Assembly (NCBI RefSeq): GCF_003991565.1
Contig: NZ_CP032819.1
Location: forward strand, 1,240,001 to 1,304,000
Length of the DNA: 64,000 nt
Reading direction: 5' to 3'
From: Butyricimonas faecalis
GTDB taxonomy: Bacteria > Bacteroidota > Bacteroidia > Bacteroidales > Marinifilaceae
How positions within the stretch are numbered: the stretch's first letter is position 1; each line of letters opens with the position of its first letter. Both the position numbers and the translations under genes were made by a program. Under the pieces are notes generated by a model. The model worked only from the letters and a program-made list of their open reading frames with translations. It did no database searches and was not told the DNA's origin. Shown here in pieces: positions 15,196-27,228 of the stretch.

Positions 15196-16518
15196 CTATG
15201 ATTGCTTGAATTTATATTTAAGTCCATACTCTTCAAGTTTGCTGTATAGTGTTGTCCTGCCTATGCCGAGCAGTTCTGCGGCGACACTCCGGTTGCCGTT
15301 TGCCTGTTTCAACGCACGCAATATCCGCTCCTTATCCTCCGCGTCATTGCGCAAGGCGAAGCTGACAGTAGAGGTCGGTTTCGTCACGGCAAGTTCCAGA
15401 TGCTCTTTCATGACAACACCTTCCTGCGCCTGCAATACAGCACCCATAACTTTCTGCCGAAGTTCCCGCACGTTGCCCGGCCATGCGTGTGTCAGCAACG
15501 CTTTACGTGCTTCGGAACTGAACCCGCTCACGCTACACTCCAGCTCTCTGTTTGCCATATCACGGAAGAACTCTGCCAGCGGCATAATGTCTTCTTGACA
15601 GTCACGCAACGGAGGAACGGTTATCCCGAAGTCGTGCAGGCGGTACAGAAGATCCTGCCGAAAACGCTTTTCATTCACCGATACCTCCAAATCTTCATTG
15701 GTAGCAGCGATGATGCGGACATTGAAATTCCGGTCTGCCTTGTCTCCGACCGGGCGATACCGCCTCTCCTGTATGGCACGGAGCAACATCTGTTGGGTTT
15801 CCAACGCGAGGTTTCCTACCTCGTCCAGAAACAACGTGCCGCCTTCCGCCTCATGGAAATATCCTTTCTTGGCATTGTCCGCACCTGTAAATGCACCTTT
15901 GACGTGTCCGAAGAAAGCCGACGGTGCAAGCTCTTTGGAGAGTGAACCGCAGTCCACCGCCACAAATGGCTTGCCTGCACGTTTGCTCTTGTCATGCAAC
16001 AGGTGGGCAATATGCTCCTTGCCCGTGCCGTTCTCACCAAATATCATCACGCTCATATCGGTGGCGGCTACCAGCCTTATGCGGTGCATGATTTTCTGAA
16101 AGGCGGAACCTTCACGGGCGAATATAGGCATACGGCGTTGTCCTGCCTGACGTTCTTTCAGTATGGAACGGATCAGGGGGACAAGTTTATCCTCCACAAG
16201 CTGTTTGGGAATATAGTCTATCGAGCCGAGTTTCATGCTTTCCACGGCGGTATTAACTTCGGCGTAGTCGGTCATAATGATGAAGGGCTGCATCTTTCCC
16301 TCCTTTCGCATCCAGCACAAAAGGTCTATGCCACTGCCGTCAGGCAGACGCAGGTCGGCAACCACGATATCATTATCTGTTGCCTGTTGCAGATGTTTCT
16401 TCGCGGTTGAGAGGTGGTAAGCCTTCATATTGCGGTAGCCCTCCCGTGACAGCATATTGCAGACATATTCGCAATACACGATGTTGTCTTCCACCACAAT
16501 TATTTTTGTCTTATTCAT
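15196..16518 (-). CDS. rteB: Sigma-54-type response regulator RteB
   Basis: A 440-residue NtrC-type regulator: receiver domain with phospho-acceptor Asp55 (VVADLRLPDGSG), AAA+ domain with Walker A GENGTGKE (~160) and the sigma-54 contact loop GAFTGA (~211), and a Fis-type helix-turn-helix at the C-terminus (NRSVAAELLGIGRTTLYSKL). In CTnDOT, RteB is paired with RteA and is needed for rteC expression. Its start overlaps the end of rteA by eight bases. Confidence 0.93.
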   Translation of the reverse strand: MNKTKIIVVEDNIVYCEYVCNMLSREGYRNMKAYHLSTAKKHLQQATDNDIVVADLRLPDGSGIDLLCWMRKEGKMQPFIIMTDYAEVNTAVESMKLGSIDYIPKQLVEDKLVPLIRSILKERQAGQRRMPIFAREGSAFQKIMHRIRLVAATDMSVMIFGENGTGKEHIAHLLHDKSKRAGKPFVAVDCGSLSKELAPSAFFGHVKGAFTGADNAKKGYFHEAEGGTLFLDEVGNLALETQQMLLRAIQERRYRPVGDKADRNFNVRIIAATNEDLEVSVNEKRFRQDLLYRLHDFGITVPPLRDCQEDIMPLAEFFRDMANRELECSVSGFSSEARKALLTHAWPGNVRELRQKVMGAVLQAQEGVVMKEHLELAVTKPTSTVSFALRNDAEDKERILRALKQANGNRSVAAELLGIGRTTLYSKLEEYGLKYKFKQS

Positions 16519-18829
16519 CTTCGTATTTTCTCCTTTCCTCTTCTGCCAACCGTATTATTTCCACTCCCTTATCCAGCACGGCAGTCACGGCATGGCTTAA
16601 CGCTTCACCATCCGGGAGAGCATCGCCACGAAGCAATCCGTAAAGTACATTCAGCGGTTGGTCGGCACGGAGCACCTCCCACGAACTGCGCAGGTGGTGG
16701 ATCAGGGAATCCAGCTTTTGCAGGTCTTTTTCTTTTGCTGCATCCCGTACCGCCTGCATTTCCTTTTCTGTTTCAGTTATCAACTTTTCCAGCATGACGG
16801 CTTCATTGCCATAGGACAATAAGGCGGAAAAGTCCGGTTTCCCGTCCGGTGTCGCTTTTATGGCACACCTGTCGGAAACCTCCATCAGTTCCGATATGGA
16901 GAACGGTTTGAACAGGCATCCGGCAAAGCCTTTTGCCAATAGTTCCCCTTTGTTACAACTGCCCGAAGCGGTTGCCACAACCACCGGGATTGTTGGTGAA
17001 TTGCCCACGTTGGACGAACGCAACAGTTCCAGCAATTCGAAACCGTTTATATCGGGCATATTCAAGTCTGTCAGCAACAGGCTGTATTCTTTCTGGCGTA
17101 TCATTTCCATCAGTGCCGCAGCATCGGTGCAAGTGTCGCAGTGTATTCCTTCTTGGGAATACATCTCTTTCAGCATCAGAAGTAATACCTCATCATTGTC
17201 AATGGCGACAACATCATGGAATTTATTGTTATGATAAACAGGTGTATTGCTTGTATATCCAAGCTGTTCTTCAGCTTCCTGCATAGAAATTTCAACTGTG
17301 AAACGACTGCCTTTCCCTTTCTTGCTGTCTAAACGGATTGTTCCGCCAAGCATCGACACAATATTACGCATTATGGCAAGCCCAAGCCCGAAACCCTCCT
17401 TTGCGGCGGCATTTGATAGACGTTCAAACGCACCGAACGCTTGTTTCTGTTCCTCTTCTGTCATGCCTGTACCTGTATCTTCAACGACCAGTGTCAGAAC
17501 TCCATTATCATATTCAGTAATCAAAGAAACACCGCCTTCTTCTGTGAACTTGACAGCGTTTGACAGCAGGTTATTCCCGATTTGTATTATTCGCTCTTTG
17601 TCGGTCAATACAATGGCATCGTGTCCAGTCTTCACGGACAAGGACAGCCCTTTGTTCACGGCAACAGGCATGAACTCCGTTTCAAGTGTGTGCGTGATTG
17701 CTGAAATCCGGCAGGGTGACAGACGGGGCTGTTCCTTGCCGTTGTCCAGGCGGAAGAAGTCAAGCAAAGTGTTAAGCATATCCCGCATACGGTCGGAGGA
17801 TTGCAGTATGTTTTGGATATACTGCCCGGACTTATCCTCACACTGTTCTTTCCGTATCAGTCCGGCATAGCCTGTTATTGCTGTCAGCGGTGTGCGCAGT
17901 TCATGGGTGATAGTATGTACCGCCTTCTTCCTTGACGTTATCAGTGCCTCGTTCCGTTGTACGGATTGTTCCAGTTGCCTTATCAAATCAGTTGTCTTGT
18001 GCTTGTATTGTTTAATGCTTTTTGCATCACGATGTATGATGATGTAGGAAATTAACAACAATAGAAGAACGAATCCCATTAAACCGCCTACTTGCATAAA
18101 TGACTTTTCACGCATGGCAACTATTTCGTTTTCCCGGCTTTGCAGTTCGGTTTGTACCTTTTCTTCTATTTGGCAAATCAATTCTTGCAGTTGTCTGTTA
18201 AGTTCTGCATTACGAGCTGCAAGGCTGTCGGCTTGTTCCGACAATTGGCGATCCTGCACTTTCTGTTCGCTGATTACGTTTCTATTGACCGAATGAAGGA
18301 TAGTGGTTGATACTGCTGGAGTTACTTCCTTTTTTTTGCCGAATATGCCTAAGAAACCTTTTCGTTTTGGCTTTTTGGACTGTTCCTGCACACTTTTCTG
18401 TACAATAACCGGAATTTGATTGGCTATCTTCTTGTTAATAGATTGTTGTTCATCCATTAACCGGACTATCTGGAACATCTGTCGTTCCTTATCCTCTAAA
18501 AGACTGCGCACACTATCGATGCGCTCTGCTGGATAGGTGGCCTTGAAACGGCAGAGCATACTGTCCATTGCCATACGCCGTGCATGGTAATGCTCGATAT
18601 CTTTATCGTTCCATTCCAGTATTGTTTCACCCAATAGAGAAAATTTTATCATTTGAATATTGATATTGTTTATTTCTTTTCGGAGCTCGTCTATTTTTTT
18701 ATTGCCAAGTTCTAATGCTTCTATCTCCTGCCATTCATAGAGGCTATTATATGCCATACATCCGATAAGAATGGAGATAAGTATATATCCCAACCGTATT
18801 GCCTTATAGAAATTTCCTGACCGCTCCAT
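16511..18829 (-). CDS. rteA: Hybrid sensor histidine kinase RteA
   Basis: A 772-residue membrane kinase: N-terminal membrane helix (~13-28), a periplasmic coiled-coil-rich sensor region, second membrane helix (~247-265), HisKA with His309 (HTITHELRTPLTAITGY), HATPase with DTGTGM, then a receiver (LLLTDLNMPDINGFELL) and a C-terminal HPt-like domain (HHLRSS). It is the partner of RteB. The start codon overlaps the tetQ stop (TAATG), so tetQ-rteA-rteB is one operon. Confidence 0.93.
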   Translation of the reverse strand: MERSGNFYKAIRLGYILISILIGCMAYNSLYEWQEIEALELGNKKIDELRKEINNINIQMIKFSLLGETILEWNDKDIEHYHARRMAMDSMLCRFKATYPAERIDSVRSLLEDKERQMFQIVRLMDEQQSINKKIANQIPVIVQKSVQEQSKKPKRKGFLGIFGKKKEVTPAVSTTILHSVNRNVISEQKVQDRQLSEQADSLAARNAELNRQLQELICQIEEKVQTELQSRENEIVAMREKSFMQVGGLMGFVLLLLLISYIIIHRDAKSIKQYKHKTTDLIRQLEQSVQRNEALITSRKKAVHTITHELRTPLTAITGYAGLIRKEQCEDKSGQYIQNILQSSDRMRDMLNTLLDFFRLDNGKEQPRLSPCRISAITHTLETEFMPVAVNKGLSLSVKTGHDAIVLTDKERIIQIGNNLLSNAVKFTEEGGVSLITEYDNGVLTLVVEDTGTGMTEEEQKQAFGAFERLSNAAAKEGFGLGLAIMRNIVSMLGGTIRLDSKKGKGSRFTVEISMQEAEEQLGYTSNTPVYHNNKFHDVVAIDNDEVLLLMLKEMYSQEGIHCDTCTDAAALMEMIRQKEYSLLLTDLNMPDINGFELLELLRSSNVGNSPTIPVVVATASGSCNKGELLAKGFAGCLFKPFSISELMEVSDRCAIKATPDGKPDFSALLSYGNEAVMLEKLITETEKEMQAVRDAAKEKDLQKLDSLIHHLRSSWEVLRADQPLNVLYGLLRGDALPDGEALSHAVTAVLDKGVEIIRLAEEERRKYEDE

Positions 18830-20802
18830 TATTTTAATGACATTGATTTTTGGAACATGAATAAAAGTTTATCTTTTTCGTTCATGCGGATATTATCAGA
18901 ATAACCGTCTTTTGTTATTTGATACCCACATGGCTTAACCATAAAAATGCCTAAGCCCTTAGTGTACGAACTTACTTCTGAGGCATAGTCTTTACTTGTA
19001 TTTAATGGAACTTTCCCTTTAATATGACACCACTCATTATTACAACTGATGTCTTCAATCTCAGACATCAGTTTTTGCAAATCTGTAATAGCTTTGGAAC
19101 TCGCTACTTGGGGTATCTGCAACTCAAAACAGAGCATCGGTTCGAGAATGTCCACACCTGACTGTTGCAAAGCCAGCCTGAAGACATAAGGGGTCAGCTG
19201 TCTGAAATCAGCAGGTGTACTTACCGGGCTATAATACTCGGCTTGAGTAAAAGTTACTTTCAGATCTGTCACTTCCCATCCATGTAAACCAGATTGGCAA
19301 GACATACGAATCCCTTCAAAAACGGCATTTTGAAAAGAATGGTTCAGATAACCATAGGAGATGTCACTTTCGATTTGCAACCCTGCCCCTAACGGTAAGG
19401 GTTCAAGAGTCAGCCCTATTGTGGCCCAGTAAGGGTTGGGTGGTACTTCGATCTGAATAATCTTATTGACCTTTTTTATAGGTCGTTCTTTGTAGATAGT
19501 CTTGATCTCATCAAAATGGACCTTTACGGAAAATCGTTCTTCCAGCAATGTCTGTATGATTTCCTTTTGGGTCAAACCATATAACGAGATTTCCAATTCA
19601 TCACTATATGAGTTTATGGAAAAGGACAAAGACGGGTCTTCAATCCACAATGTATTCAGAGCGGATATCACCTTGCTTCTCTCTTCGGGCTTATTTGGCC
19701 GGACGGAGGATTTGAGAGCGGGATGCTGATGAGATAATCCTTGAATCAAACAAGGTTTAGCACCTAAATAATCTCCGATTCGAAAATCTTCTATATCTTC
19801 TACAATCGCGATATCATTGGCACCCACTTCATCAACATTTATCTCTCTGCCCTGATAAATAGTCTTTAGATTTTTAATCTTGATGAATTTTTCCGAATCG
19901 TTGATTCTTACAACGTCTCGAAGTCTCAGACTTCCGTCAATTATTTTAAGAAAACTTCTTTTATGCCCTTTGGGGTCATGCTCTATCTTATAGAGATAAG
20001 CTGAAAGTCTGTTTGAGACTGATGCCGGAGGAAGTATAAAAGAAGAAATGGCGTCCAACAACTCATTGATACCGATATTGAACATTGCTGATCCATGTAG
20101 CACCGGATAGACTTTGGCTTTTGCCACAAGAGCGATTATCGTATTCCAATAATCAGCCGGTGAAATTTCGCTATCCGCCAAATATCGTTCTAATATATCG
20201 TCGTCATGGTTGCATACAAATTCTTTGTATTCTTCCTTTATATATGTTTGGGAGCAAACCGGATAAACCGATCCATCGACAACAGTTTGCATAAACAGGA
20301 CATCTTGCGACAGATTTGTTTTTATATCCATATACAAACGCTCCAAATTCACACCGGCACGGTCAATCTTATTGATAAATATAATTGTCGGGATTTGCAG
20401 CTTTTGTAAAGTACTGAACAGCAACTTTGTCTGCGCTTGTATGCCTTCCTTTGCGGATAAGATGAGGACTGCTCCATCAAGCATTTTGAATGTCCGCTCC
20501 ACTTCCGCAATAAAATCCATGTGTCCCGGAGTGTCAATGATATTGCATTTCACTCCATTCCAGATAATAGATGTCGTAGAAGCCCGGACAGTAATTCCTC
20601 TACGTTTCTCTATATCCATAGAGTCCGTTATGGTGTCACCATTATCCACACGGCCGCACTTTTCCGTTGCTCCACTGGCAAACAGCAGATTCTCGGTTAC
20701 GGAAGTTTTTCCTGCATCAATGTGAGCAAGAATTCCTAAATTTATAATATTCATTTGGATTAAGCAATAATATACTACAGTAGATGCATTGTCGAAACGC
20801 AC
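18829..20802 (-). CDS. tetQ: Tetracycline resistance ribosomal protection protein TetQ
   Basis: A 657-residue EF-G-like GTPase that releases tetracycline from the ribosome. G1 motif AHIDAGKT, G3 DTPGH and G4 NKID are intact, so the protein should be active. The start chosen is GTG at 20802, 8 nt after a strong Shine-Dalgarno GGAGGT, rare in this region; the shorter form MNIINLGIL begins at 20754. First gene of tetQ-rteA-rteB, controlled through its leader. Confidence 0.97.
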
Positions 20803-20919
20803 CTTTTAATACCTCCTCGTAGCATATGAGAACTACAGGATTACTAACTCGTATTAATATGTATATTATTACTGCCGCATAACGATTACAAAATTACACA
20901 AAAAAATATATCTAACAAA
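20803..20919 (-). promoter_or_regulatory. tetQ promoter and attenuating leader
   Basis: A textbook Bacteroidetes promoter on the minus strand: TTTG (20916-20919), 19-nt spacer, TAATTTTG (20889-20896). The ~80-nt leader can pair TTAATAC (20851-20857, minus strand) with GTATTAA beside the ribosome-binding site (20806-20812), hiding the GGAGGT site (20811-20816). Family knowledge: the tetQ operon is controlled by tetracycline-dependent translational attenuation. Confidence 0.8.
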
Positions 20920-21259
20920 AGTGGGAGGATTTTTTAACTTTTTACCATAGACATTTTATTAGGGAAGCGTAGGTTCAACTGGCAAGTACAAATAAGTAGA
21001 AATGTTTGAACAACACCGTTTTAGGAAGTTGAAAAATCAAGTTTCTCTCTCGGTATAGCGTTTATTTTGGCCAATATCTTCTTTAGTTTAGCATTTGTGT
21101 ATTTCCCATTCGTGTTCTATTTAGCTCCTTATTATGAGTATGTAGCAAGTTACTTATCAAATTCAGCCTCTTTGAGGGTCAAATATGGTTTTGCAAATGG
21201 TGACTGACAAGACATAAACAAGGTCAGCAGGAATTTTTTACATAAATGGACATGAATGT

Positions 21260-21417
21260 ATATAACCTAAAATAAGAATAAATTTTAATAAGGGCTGCCC
21301 AAAAAGAAAAAAATGCAGTTGCCATCCTATAGATACTTGCAGAAAGGATAAAATTTACTTTTAGACCTTTTGGGATAGCCCTTATTAATACTTCAGATAA
21401 AATTCCTTAGGTTATAT
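21260..21417. repeat. Nested inverted repeat, MITE-like, downstream of the methylase-helicase gene
   Basis: Outer arms ATATAACCTAA (21260-21270) and its complement (21407-21417) flank inner arms TTAATAAGGGCT (21285-21296) and AGCCCTTATTAA (21377-21388), the inner arms being extended by CCCAAAA/TTTTGGG. The right outer arm contains the stop codon of the neighbouring gene. There is no transposase. It could be a MITE, an IS with its centre deleted, or a terminator. The stretch 20920-21259 holds no recognised gene. Confidence 0.6.
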
Positions 21418-24400
21418 TTTCAATCCTTTGGACCGGGTTTCCTCCTTGGCATACAGTCCCGGACGCCCGATTATGACATGGTTGGCAACGATACTATCCG
21501 CCGGACTGCGTATCTGCGGCGGTGCATTTTCGGGATATTGCGCCTGCCTGTTCCTCACATCTTCCGCTTCCGGCTTGAGCTGTTGCCCTTCATTCTCCTT
21601 TTCTGCGACTTCGGGCGTGGGTGGCGCAAGCTCCAGCTGAATTTTTCGGTCAAGGGCGGCAAGTTCGGACTTCAACTGCTTCAGCTCGTCCTCCTTCTTC
21701 CACACCTTACCCGCTATCTCCTGTAACTGCGGTATCTCCATCTCCAGCACCTCGTTCTTCGCCTTGTACTGGTCGATGATGGAGGGTATCCTCTCCATCG
21801 CGTTGAGGAAGTTGCGGGCGGCGGCCAACGGGTCAGCCATCGCCAGATGCCCGTTGTTGTAGGTGTACTTGTAGTTCCCCTCGACCACGAAGCGGTTGTC
21901 GGTGAACTCCAATCCCTCTTTGAGTATCCTTTCGCTCACCACCTTTATCGGAAAACCGTAAAGTTCACCGACCTGCGTGTACAACCCTCCGGTCGTGGCA
22001 TTCTTGGCTATCTCCTGCAAACGCTTTCCGATGACCTTCTCATCGGCGGAATCCACTCCGTCCACCTTTATTATATTAAGGCGGTTGCCCTCCTTGTCGG
22101 TCTGCACCACCGACAGGAAGCGGTTCCAGTCCTCCGTCATGGCATCTATGAAAGCCGTGTTGTTGCGCAACTCGCCGGTCTTTGACTCCAGCTTGAACTC
22201 CGAATCACGCTTGCCCTTGTTGAACGACTTGCGTTCCCCTTCGAGCGATGCGATCCGCTTTTCCAGTTTCGCCTTGTCCAACAGGTCGGTATTGCCGGAG
22301 AGCAACGCCATGTATTCCGAGAAATTCATGCCCGATTTTTCGTCCATTGCCCCCTCGTCGATGGTACGCGCACCCATCGCACCGCTTTTGAGCTGGCTTA
22401 TGAAAGTCTGCTTGCAGTGCAGGAGGTTGAACTTGTAGCTGTCCAGTGACTTCTCCACCGCGTAGATGATTACATCCACGTTGTTCCCGGCGAAATGTTT
22501 GGCAATCTCATTACCTGCCCTAACTCCGCGTCCGTCACGCTGTTGCAAGTCGGACGGTCGCCACGGCGTATCGAGATGATGGATAGCCACACACCGTTTC
22601 TGGGCGTTCACACCCGTTCCGAGCATAGAGGTAGAGCCGAACAGCACACGCACCGTCCCGGCGTTCATGGCGTCTATCACCGCCTTCCGCGCCTTGTCGG
22701 TCTTGCACTCCTGAATGAAGCGCACCTCGCTTGGCGGTATACCGTAGTCCTCCGTCAGTTTGCGCTTGATTTCCGAATAGACGTTCCACCCGTCGCCCGG
22801 CTGGTATGTCCCCAAATCAGAGAAAACGAACTGCGTGCCTTTCTGGGCGTCGTATTTTTGATAATACTCCGCGATCATCTTGGCACAGTGACTCGCTTTG
22901 TTGTCGGGATGATCTTCGTAATTCGGGTCTATCATGCGCATGTCGAGTGCCATTTTCCGGGCATAGTCCGTGGCGATGAGCATCTTCGCCTTTTCTTCCG
23001 TTTCCGAAAGCGGCAGCCTGCCCAACAAGGTGGCATCGCCCGTCTTGGCGAACTGCATCAGTTTCTGTATGAAGTCCTCCTGTTCCGGCGTGGGCGGTAT
23101 ATGGTGCAGTATCTCGTTCTTGGCAGGACGGTCAACGCCCACATCCTCCGCCGTGCGGTAGCCCGTGATTTCATTATAGAAGGCGGCAAGCTCCGGCACT
23201 TTGATGAAGTAGCGGAAACGCTCCTTCTGGACCACATTGTTCGTCACGTTAAATTCAAAATCCGTCGTCTTCTTGGCAAATATCGCCGCCCAAGCGTCGA
23301 AACACCTTATGTCCTGCCGTTCCAGCTCCTTCGGGCGCAGGTACTTGAACAGCAGGTACAATTCAGTCAGTGAGTTGCTGATAGTCGTGCCGGAGAGGAA
23401 GGTCGCACCCAAGTCTTTTCCTGTGCGCTCCTGTATGGTGCGTATGGCAAAGAGCATGTTAAGTGCCTTCTGGCTTCCCTCGCTGTTTCCCAATCCCGCC
23501 ACACGGTCGTGGCGCGTGTTGAAAGTCAGATTCTTGAACTGGTGGCTCTCATCTATGAAGATGTGGTCGATGCCCATCTGCTTGAAATCCACCACGTCGT
23601 CCGTGCGTGACTTTATGGCGTGTTCCACCTTCTCCAGCTTCGCTTCAAGGTTGTGCTTGCGCTTCTCCAATCCTTTCAGCATCGCCCGCGACACGTTCTT
23701 TCCCTGCTGCCGTAGCACTTCGAGGTTTTCCTCCACCGTGTCAAGCTCTGCTTGCAGGATGCGCTGCTGCAATTCCGGCGACTGCGGTATCTTGCCGAAC
23801 TGGTCGTGCGACATGATGACGCAATCGTAGTCGTTGTTCTTTATATTATTGAAGAAGCGCACACGGTTGGCGGTCGAAAAGTCCTTCTCCGAAGCGTACA
23901 GAATACGTGCGTTGGGATATGCCGCCTGATAGGTGGCTGCAATCTCCGCAACGTTGGCTTTCAGCCCGATAATCATCGGCTTGTGTGCCAAATTCAGACG
24001 CTTCATCTCATGCGCGGCGATGCACATTATCAGCGTCTTACCGGTTCCCACCTCGTGGTCGCAAATTCCGCCGCCGTTCTGTTTCAACATCCAGACGCAA
24101 TCCATCTGTGAGGGATAGACGCTCTTGATACCCCGGCTTGCCAGCCCTTTCAGGTTGAGGTCGGGAAAGGTCTGATGGGAGCCGTCGTAGCGCGGGCGCA
24201 CGAAACAGTTGAACTTGCGGTTATACATCGTCACAAGCCGCTCCTTGAACTGCGGCGACTGCTCTTCGAGCCATTCGGAGAAGCCGTTTCGTATCTCGTC
24301 AATCTTGGCGTTGGCGAGTTGTATTCCCTCGCTGTCGCGCATCTTGATGTCGTTGCCATGCTCGTCCTTGCCGATGGACTTCATCATGTCAGGGCAGGTG

Positions 24401-27228
24401 TTGTGCAGGGCGTGTTTTAGGAGGTGCATACCGTCATAGTTCCGGTAATACCCCTTCACCAGAAACTCGTCCGTGATTTTCATGGTGCGGTAGCCGCACA
24501 CCACCGAAAACTCGTCCATGCTTGCGGAATAGGCGATTTTCACCTCCGTGTCGAACAGCCGGCTCATGTAGGCGGCATAGACACCCGTCGGAATCCAGCG
24601 TTCCCCGAAATTGAAGTCCAGATCCTCGAAGGCGATGCGCTGCGGCTCGGCATCTTTCAGAGCCTCCAACGCCTGCTTCACCTCCGGCATACGCTCATTT
24701 TCGGGATTGTCACCCATCCATGCCTCTATGCGTTCCGCTTTCTCTATGACATTTCCGGCGATGAAACGGTCTTTGATTTCGTAACCGGTCACGAGCGGAT
24801 TGTAGTAGATGCGCCCTTGCAGGGCAGTGAGCAAATCCTCCGCCGTGCTGTCGGTTATCTCCCGCATATAGTCGAGATTGACCGTACCATATTTGTTGAG
24901 CGACGCAGACAGGGCTTCTTCGGGAGAGCCTACGTTGGCATGGCTCTCCACCGCGAAGGAAACAGGATGCTCGAAGATGTCCGCCTTGACGAACTTTCCG
25001 TTTTCCATCCGTTCCAGCGAAAGGATGTCGCGCCCGCCCGCATCCATCATCACTAACTTCACGTTCTGCTTGGCGTTGAGGTTGCCGTAGCGCATGACAA
25101 ACTCATCGTAACAGGTATTCAGATGCTCTCGCCACGGAACATTTGCCTCGCGCCGGAGCGATTCATAACGGTACAGACGCTCGTAGGCGTCACGCAGCGA
25201 CACATACAACAACGCCTTTTCCTTCTGGTATCCTTTCAGGTCGAGCGGCTGGAATGTCGCCCCGTATGGCGTGATGTCTTTCAGGTAGCCGATGTTATGA
25301 CGCCCCCGGTCAGCCACCAGCGACCCTTCGCGCAGGTGCATCTCCGGCGTGCGGTGGTAGGCACGCGGAGAAAGGTCCACGACTTCCTCCTTCGGCTTTT
25401 CCGCTTCGATGTCGGGGAAAAGGAAAGTCCCCACCGCTTCCGATGGGGTATCTGTAACGGCAGGTGCGGCGACTGCCTCCGGCTGTGTTTCCTCCTGTCG
25501 TGGCTGCTCACGGGAAGTTTCCGGCACGGCTTTCACTTCCGTCTTTTCCGCCACTTGTTTCTCTTTATGCTGCCTTGCCAGTTCCCGAAGTTCTTTCCTA
25601 CGCTCCGGCGTCAAACCCATCATCATTTCATAGAAACCGTTGATGGGAGGATTGGTATCCCAGTCCAGTGTGGCATAGATGTCGTCCGGGTCGGCAGGCT
25701 TGGCGGTGTTCTCCGCTTTCACCTCCTTATTCTCCATTGCGGGTTTTGCAGTTGGAGCTGTCGGTGTAACCGTGACTTTCGGTTTGGGCGGAGTGGACTT
25801 TGCCGTAACTGCCTTTTTCACCGTCTTTTTCTTTTTGGAGGTTTTCGGTTGGCTGACCTCTTCCGTCATCCCCCAGAGGTCAAGCAGGGTGAGCTGCACG
25901 CCTGCGGAATATTGCGGGCGCGGTTCTATCTCCGGCTTTTCATCTGCGGGTTGCGGCTTTTCTGTCGGAGTTTCCACCGTCTGCGCCGAGGATACTGTTT
26001 CCAATTTTATGGCAGGACGCTCTACTTTATTTTGAACGGCAACTTTTTCTTCCGTTCCTGCCTGCCGGATTGAACCCGAATACAAGCGCATGGCAAGCCT
26101 GTAATGGAAATCCTCGTCGAGCATACGGCGCAAATCCCCGGCGATGCCTGCTGCCTTGCCCTCGTGCAGATAAACCATAGCGGGCTTCCCGTAGGGGTCT
26201 GTGTCAAGTTTCGCCATCGTATGCACGATGCGTTCCGGGTGGTGGATGAAATAGGCGTTGTCGGTCAGGGCGGTTTTCGTGTCCGTCTGTATCACGGTCA
26301 TCAGCCGCTCGTCCTGCGACATTTCCTTCTTGCTGAGGTTCTTTTGCAGGACAATCAGGTCACTGCCCACCTCCGTGCCCGCGTTGTCCGTGAACAGGTT
26401 GTTGGGCAGGCGTATCGCGGATACCAGATTGGCCTGACTGAACAGCTCGTTACGCACGGAGGTCTTGGTGCTATTCAATACCCCTTGCGAGGTGATGAAC
26501 GCCACGATACCGCCGTCACGCACGGCATCCAGTCCTTTGAGAAAGAAATAGTTGTGGATGGTTTTCTGGGCGGAGCGTCTGCCGAAAGAGTCGCTCCGCT
26601 GAAACTCCGCGTCGAACACGGCAATGTCACCGAACGGAATGTTGGACACCGCCAAGTCGAAATAATTGTTGAACGGTCTTTCGATTTTCTCAAAACCGCA
26701 GGTGCGCATTTTCTGGTCGGGATAGAGATGCCTCAAGATTGTACCCGTGAGCAGATCCTTCTCGAAAGCCATCACATCCGCATTGGGGCTGTGCCGCAGC
26801 ATGGAATCCACGAACACGCCGACACCTGCCGACGGTTCGAGCATACGGGCGGGGCGGACGCTGTAATCTGCCAGCACGTCCGCGATGGTGTCGGTTATCT
26901 CTTTGGGGGTGTAGAAAGCGGTCAGCACGGACGCTTTCAGCGAATCCACAAACCGCTTGTACTCTGTTTCGTCCTTGCTGTTCTCACGGATAAGCCTGTG
27001 CAGCTCCACCGTCGGGGCGAACAGTTCGAGGTCGGATTTCGCCCACCGGACGGCATCCGTCAGTTCCTTTGCAGGGTTGAGGATACATTTCAGACCGCCG
27101 AAACCGCAGTACCTTTGAAGTATGGCACGCTCTTCGGTTGTCGCTGTCCTATTTTCCCTGTCAAGGATGAATGCCGTCCGTATCGCCTCGATGTTGTCCC
27201 GCAGTTTCTGTTTGCGGTTAAACGCCAT
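21412..27228 (-). CDS. Giant N6-adenine DNA methylase / SNF2-type helicase fusion protein
   Basis: A 1938-residue protein. N-terminal methyltransferase: SAM motif [12 protein letters not shown] (~133) and catalytic-type motif SNIPFG (~198; NIPF instead of NPPF/Y). A Lys/Pro/Thr-rich linker spans ~410-630. The helicase has Walker A GTGKT, Walker B IFIDESH and the late motif GRGVRAGN. A coiled-coil C-terminus follows. Such fusions are typical of Bacteroidetes ICEs. A role in protecting transferred DNA from restriction, as for P1 DarB, is inferred by analogy. It overlaps DUF1896 by 11 bases. Confidence 0.88.
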   Translation of the reverse strand: MAFNRKQKLRDNIEAIRTAFILDRENRTATTEERAILQRYCGFGGLKCILNPAKELTDAVRWAKSDLELFAPTVELHRLIRENSKDETEYKRFVDSLKASVLTAFYTPKEITDTIADVLADYSVRPARMLEPSAGVGVFVDSMLRHSPNADVMAFEKDLLTGTILRHLYPDQKMRTCGFEKIERPFNNYFDLAVSNIPFGDIAVFDAEFQRSDSFGRRSAQKTIHNYFFLKGLDAVRDGGIVAFITSQGVLNSTKTSVRNELFSQANLVSAIRLPNNLFTDNAGTEVGSDLIVLQKNLSKKEMSQDERLMTVIQTDTKTALTDNAYFIHHPERIVHTMAKLDTDPYGKPAMVYLHEGKAAGIAGDLRRMLDEDFHYRLAMRLYSGSIRQAGTEEKVAVQNKVERPAIKLETVSSAQTVETPTEKPQPADEKPEIEPRPQYSAGVQLTLLDLWGMTEEVSQPKTSKKKKTVKKAVTAKSTPPKPKVTVTPTAPTAKPAMENKEVKAENTAKPADPDDIYATLDWDTNPPINGFYEMMMGLTPERRKELRELARQHKEKQVAEKTEVKAVPETSREQPRQEETQPEAVAAPAVTDTPSEAVGTFLFPDIEAEKPKEEVVDLSPRAYHRTPEMHLREGSLVADRGRHNIGYLKDITPYGATFQPLDLKGYQKEKALLYVSLRDAYERLYRYESLRREANVPWREHLNTCYDEFVMRYGNLNAKQNVKLVMMDAGGRDILSLERMENGKFVKADIFEHPVSFAVESHANVGSPEEALSASLNKYGTVNLDYMREITDSTAEDLLTALQGRIYYNPLVTGYEIKDRFIAGNVIEKAERIEAWMGDNPENERMPEVKQALEALKDAEPQRIAFEDLDFNFGERWIPTGVYAAYMSRLFDTEVKIAYSASMDEFSVVCGYRTMKITDEFLVKGYYRNYDGMHLLKHALHNTCPDMMKSIGKDEHGNDIKMRDSEGIQLANAKIDEIRNGFSEWLEEQSPQFKERLVTMYNRKFNCFVRPRYDGSHQTFPDLNLKGLASRGIKSVYPSQMDCVWMLKQNGGGICDHEVGTGKTLIMCIAAHEMKRLNLAHKPMIIGLKANVAEIAATYQAAYPNARILYASEKDFSTANRVRFFNNIKNNDYDCVIMSHDQFGKIPQSPELQQRILQAELDTVEENLEVLRQQGKNVSRAMLKGLEKRKHNLEAKLEKVEHAIKSRTDDVVDFKQMGIDHIFIDESHQFKNLTFNTRHDRVAGLGNSEGSQKALNMLFAIRTIQERTGKDLGATFLSGTTISNSLTELYLLFKYLRPKELERQDIRCFDAWAAIFAKKTTDFEFNVTNNVVQKERFRYFIKVPELAAFYNEITGYRTAEDVGVDRPAKNEILHHIPPTPEQEDFIQKLMQFAKTGDATLLGRLPLSETEEKAKMLIATDYARKMALDMRMIDPNYEDHPDNKASHCAKMIAEYYQKYDAQKGTQFVFSDLGTYQPGDGWNVYSEIKRKLTEDYGIPPSEVRFIQECKTDKARKAVIDAMNAGTVRVLFGSTSMLGTGVNAQKRCVAIHHLDTPWRPSDLQQRDGRGVRAGNEIAKHFAGNNVDVIIYAVEKSLDSYKFNLLHCKQTFISQLKSGAMGARTIDEGAMDEKSGMNFSEYMALLSGNTDLLDKAKLEKRIASLEGERKSFNKGKRDSEFKLESKTGELRNNTAFIDAMTEDWNRFLSVVQTDKEGNRLNIIKVDGVDSADEKVIGKRLQEIAKNATTGGLYTQVGELYGFPIKVVSERILKEGLEFTDNRFVVEGNYKYTYNNGHLAMADPLAAARNFLNAMERIPSIIDQYKAKNEVLEMEIPQLQEIAGKVWKKEDELKQLKSELAALDRKIQLELAPPTPEVAEKENEGQQLKPEAEDVRNRQAQYPENAPPQIRSPADSIVANHVIIGRPGLYAKEETRSKGLKI

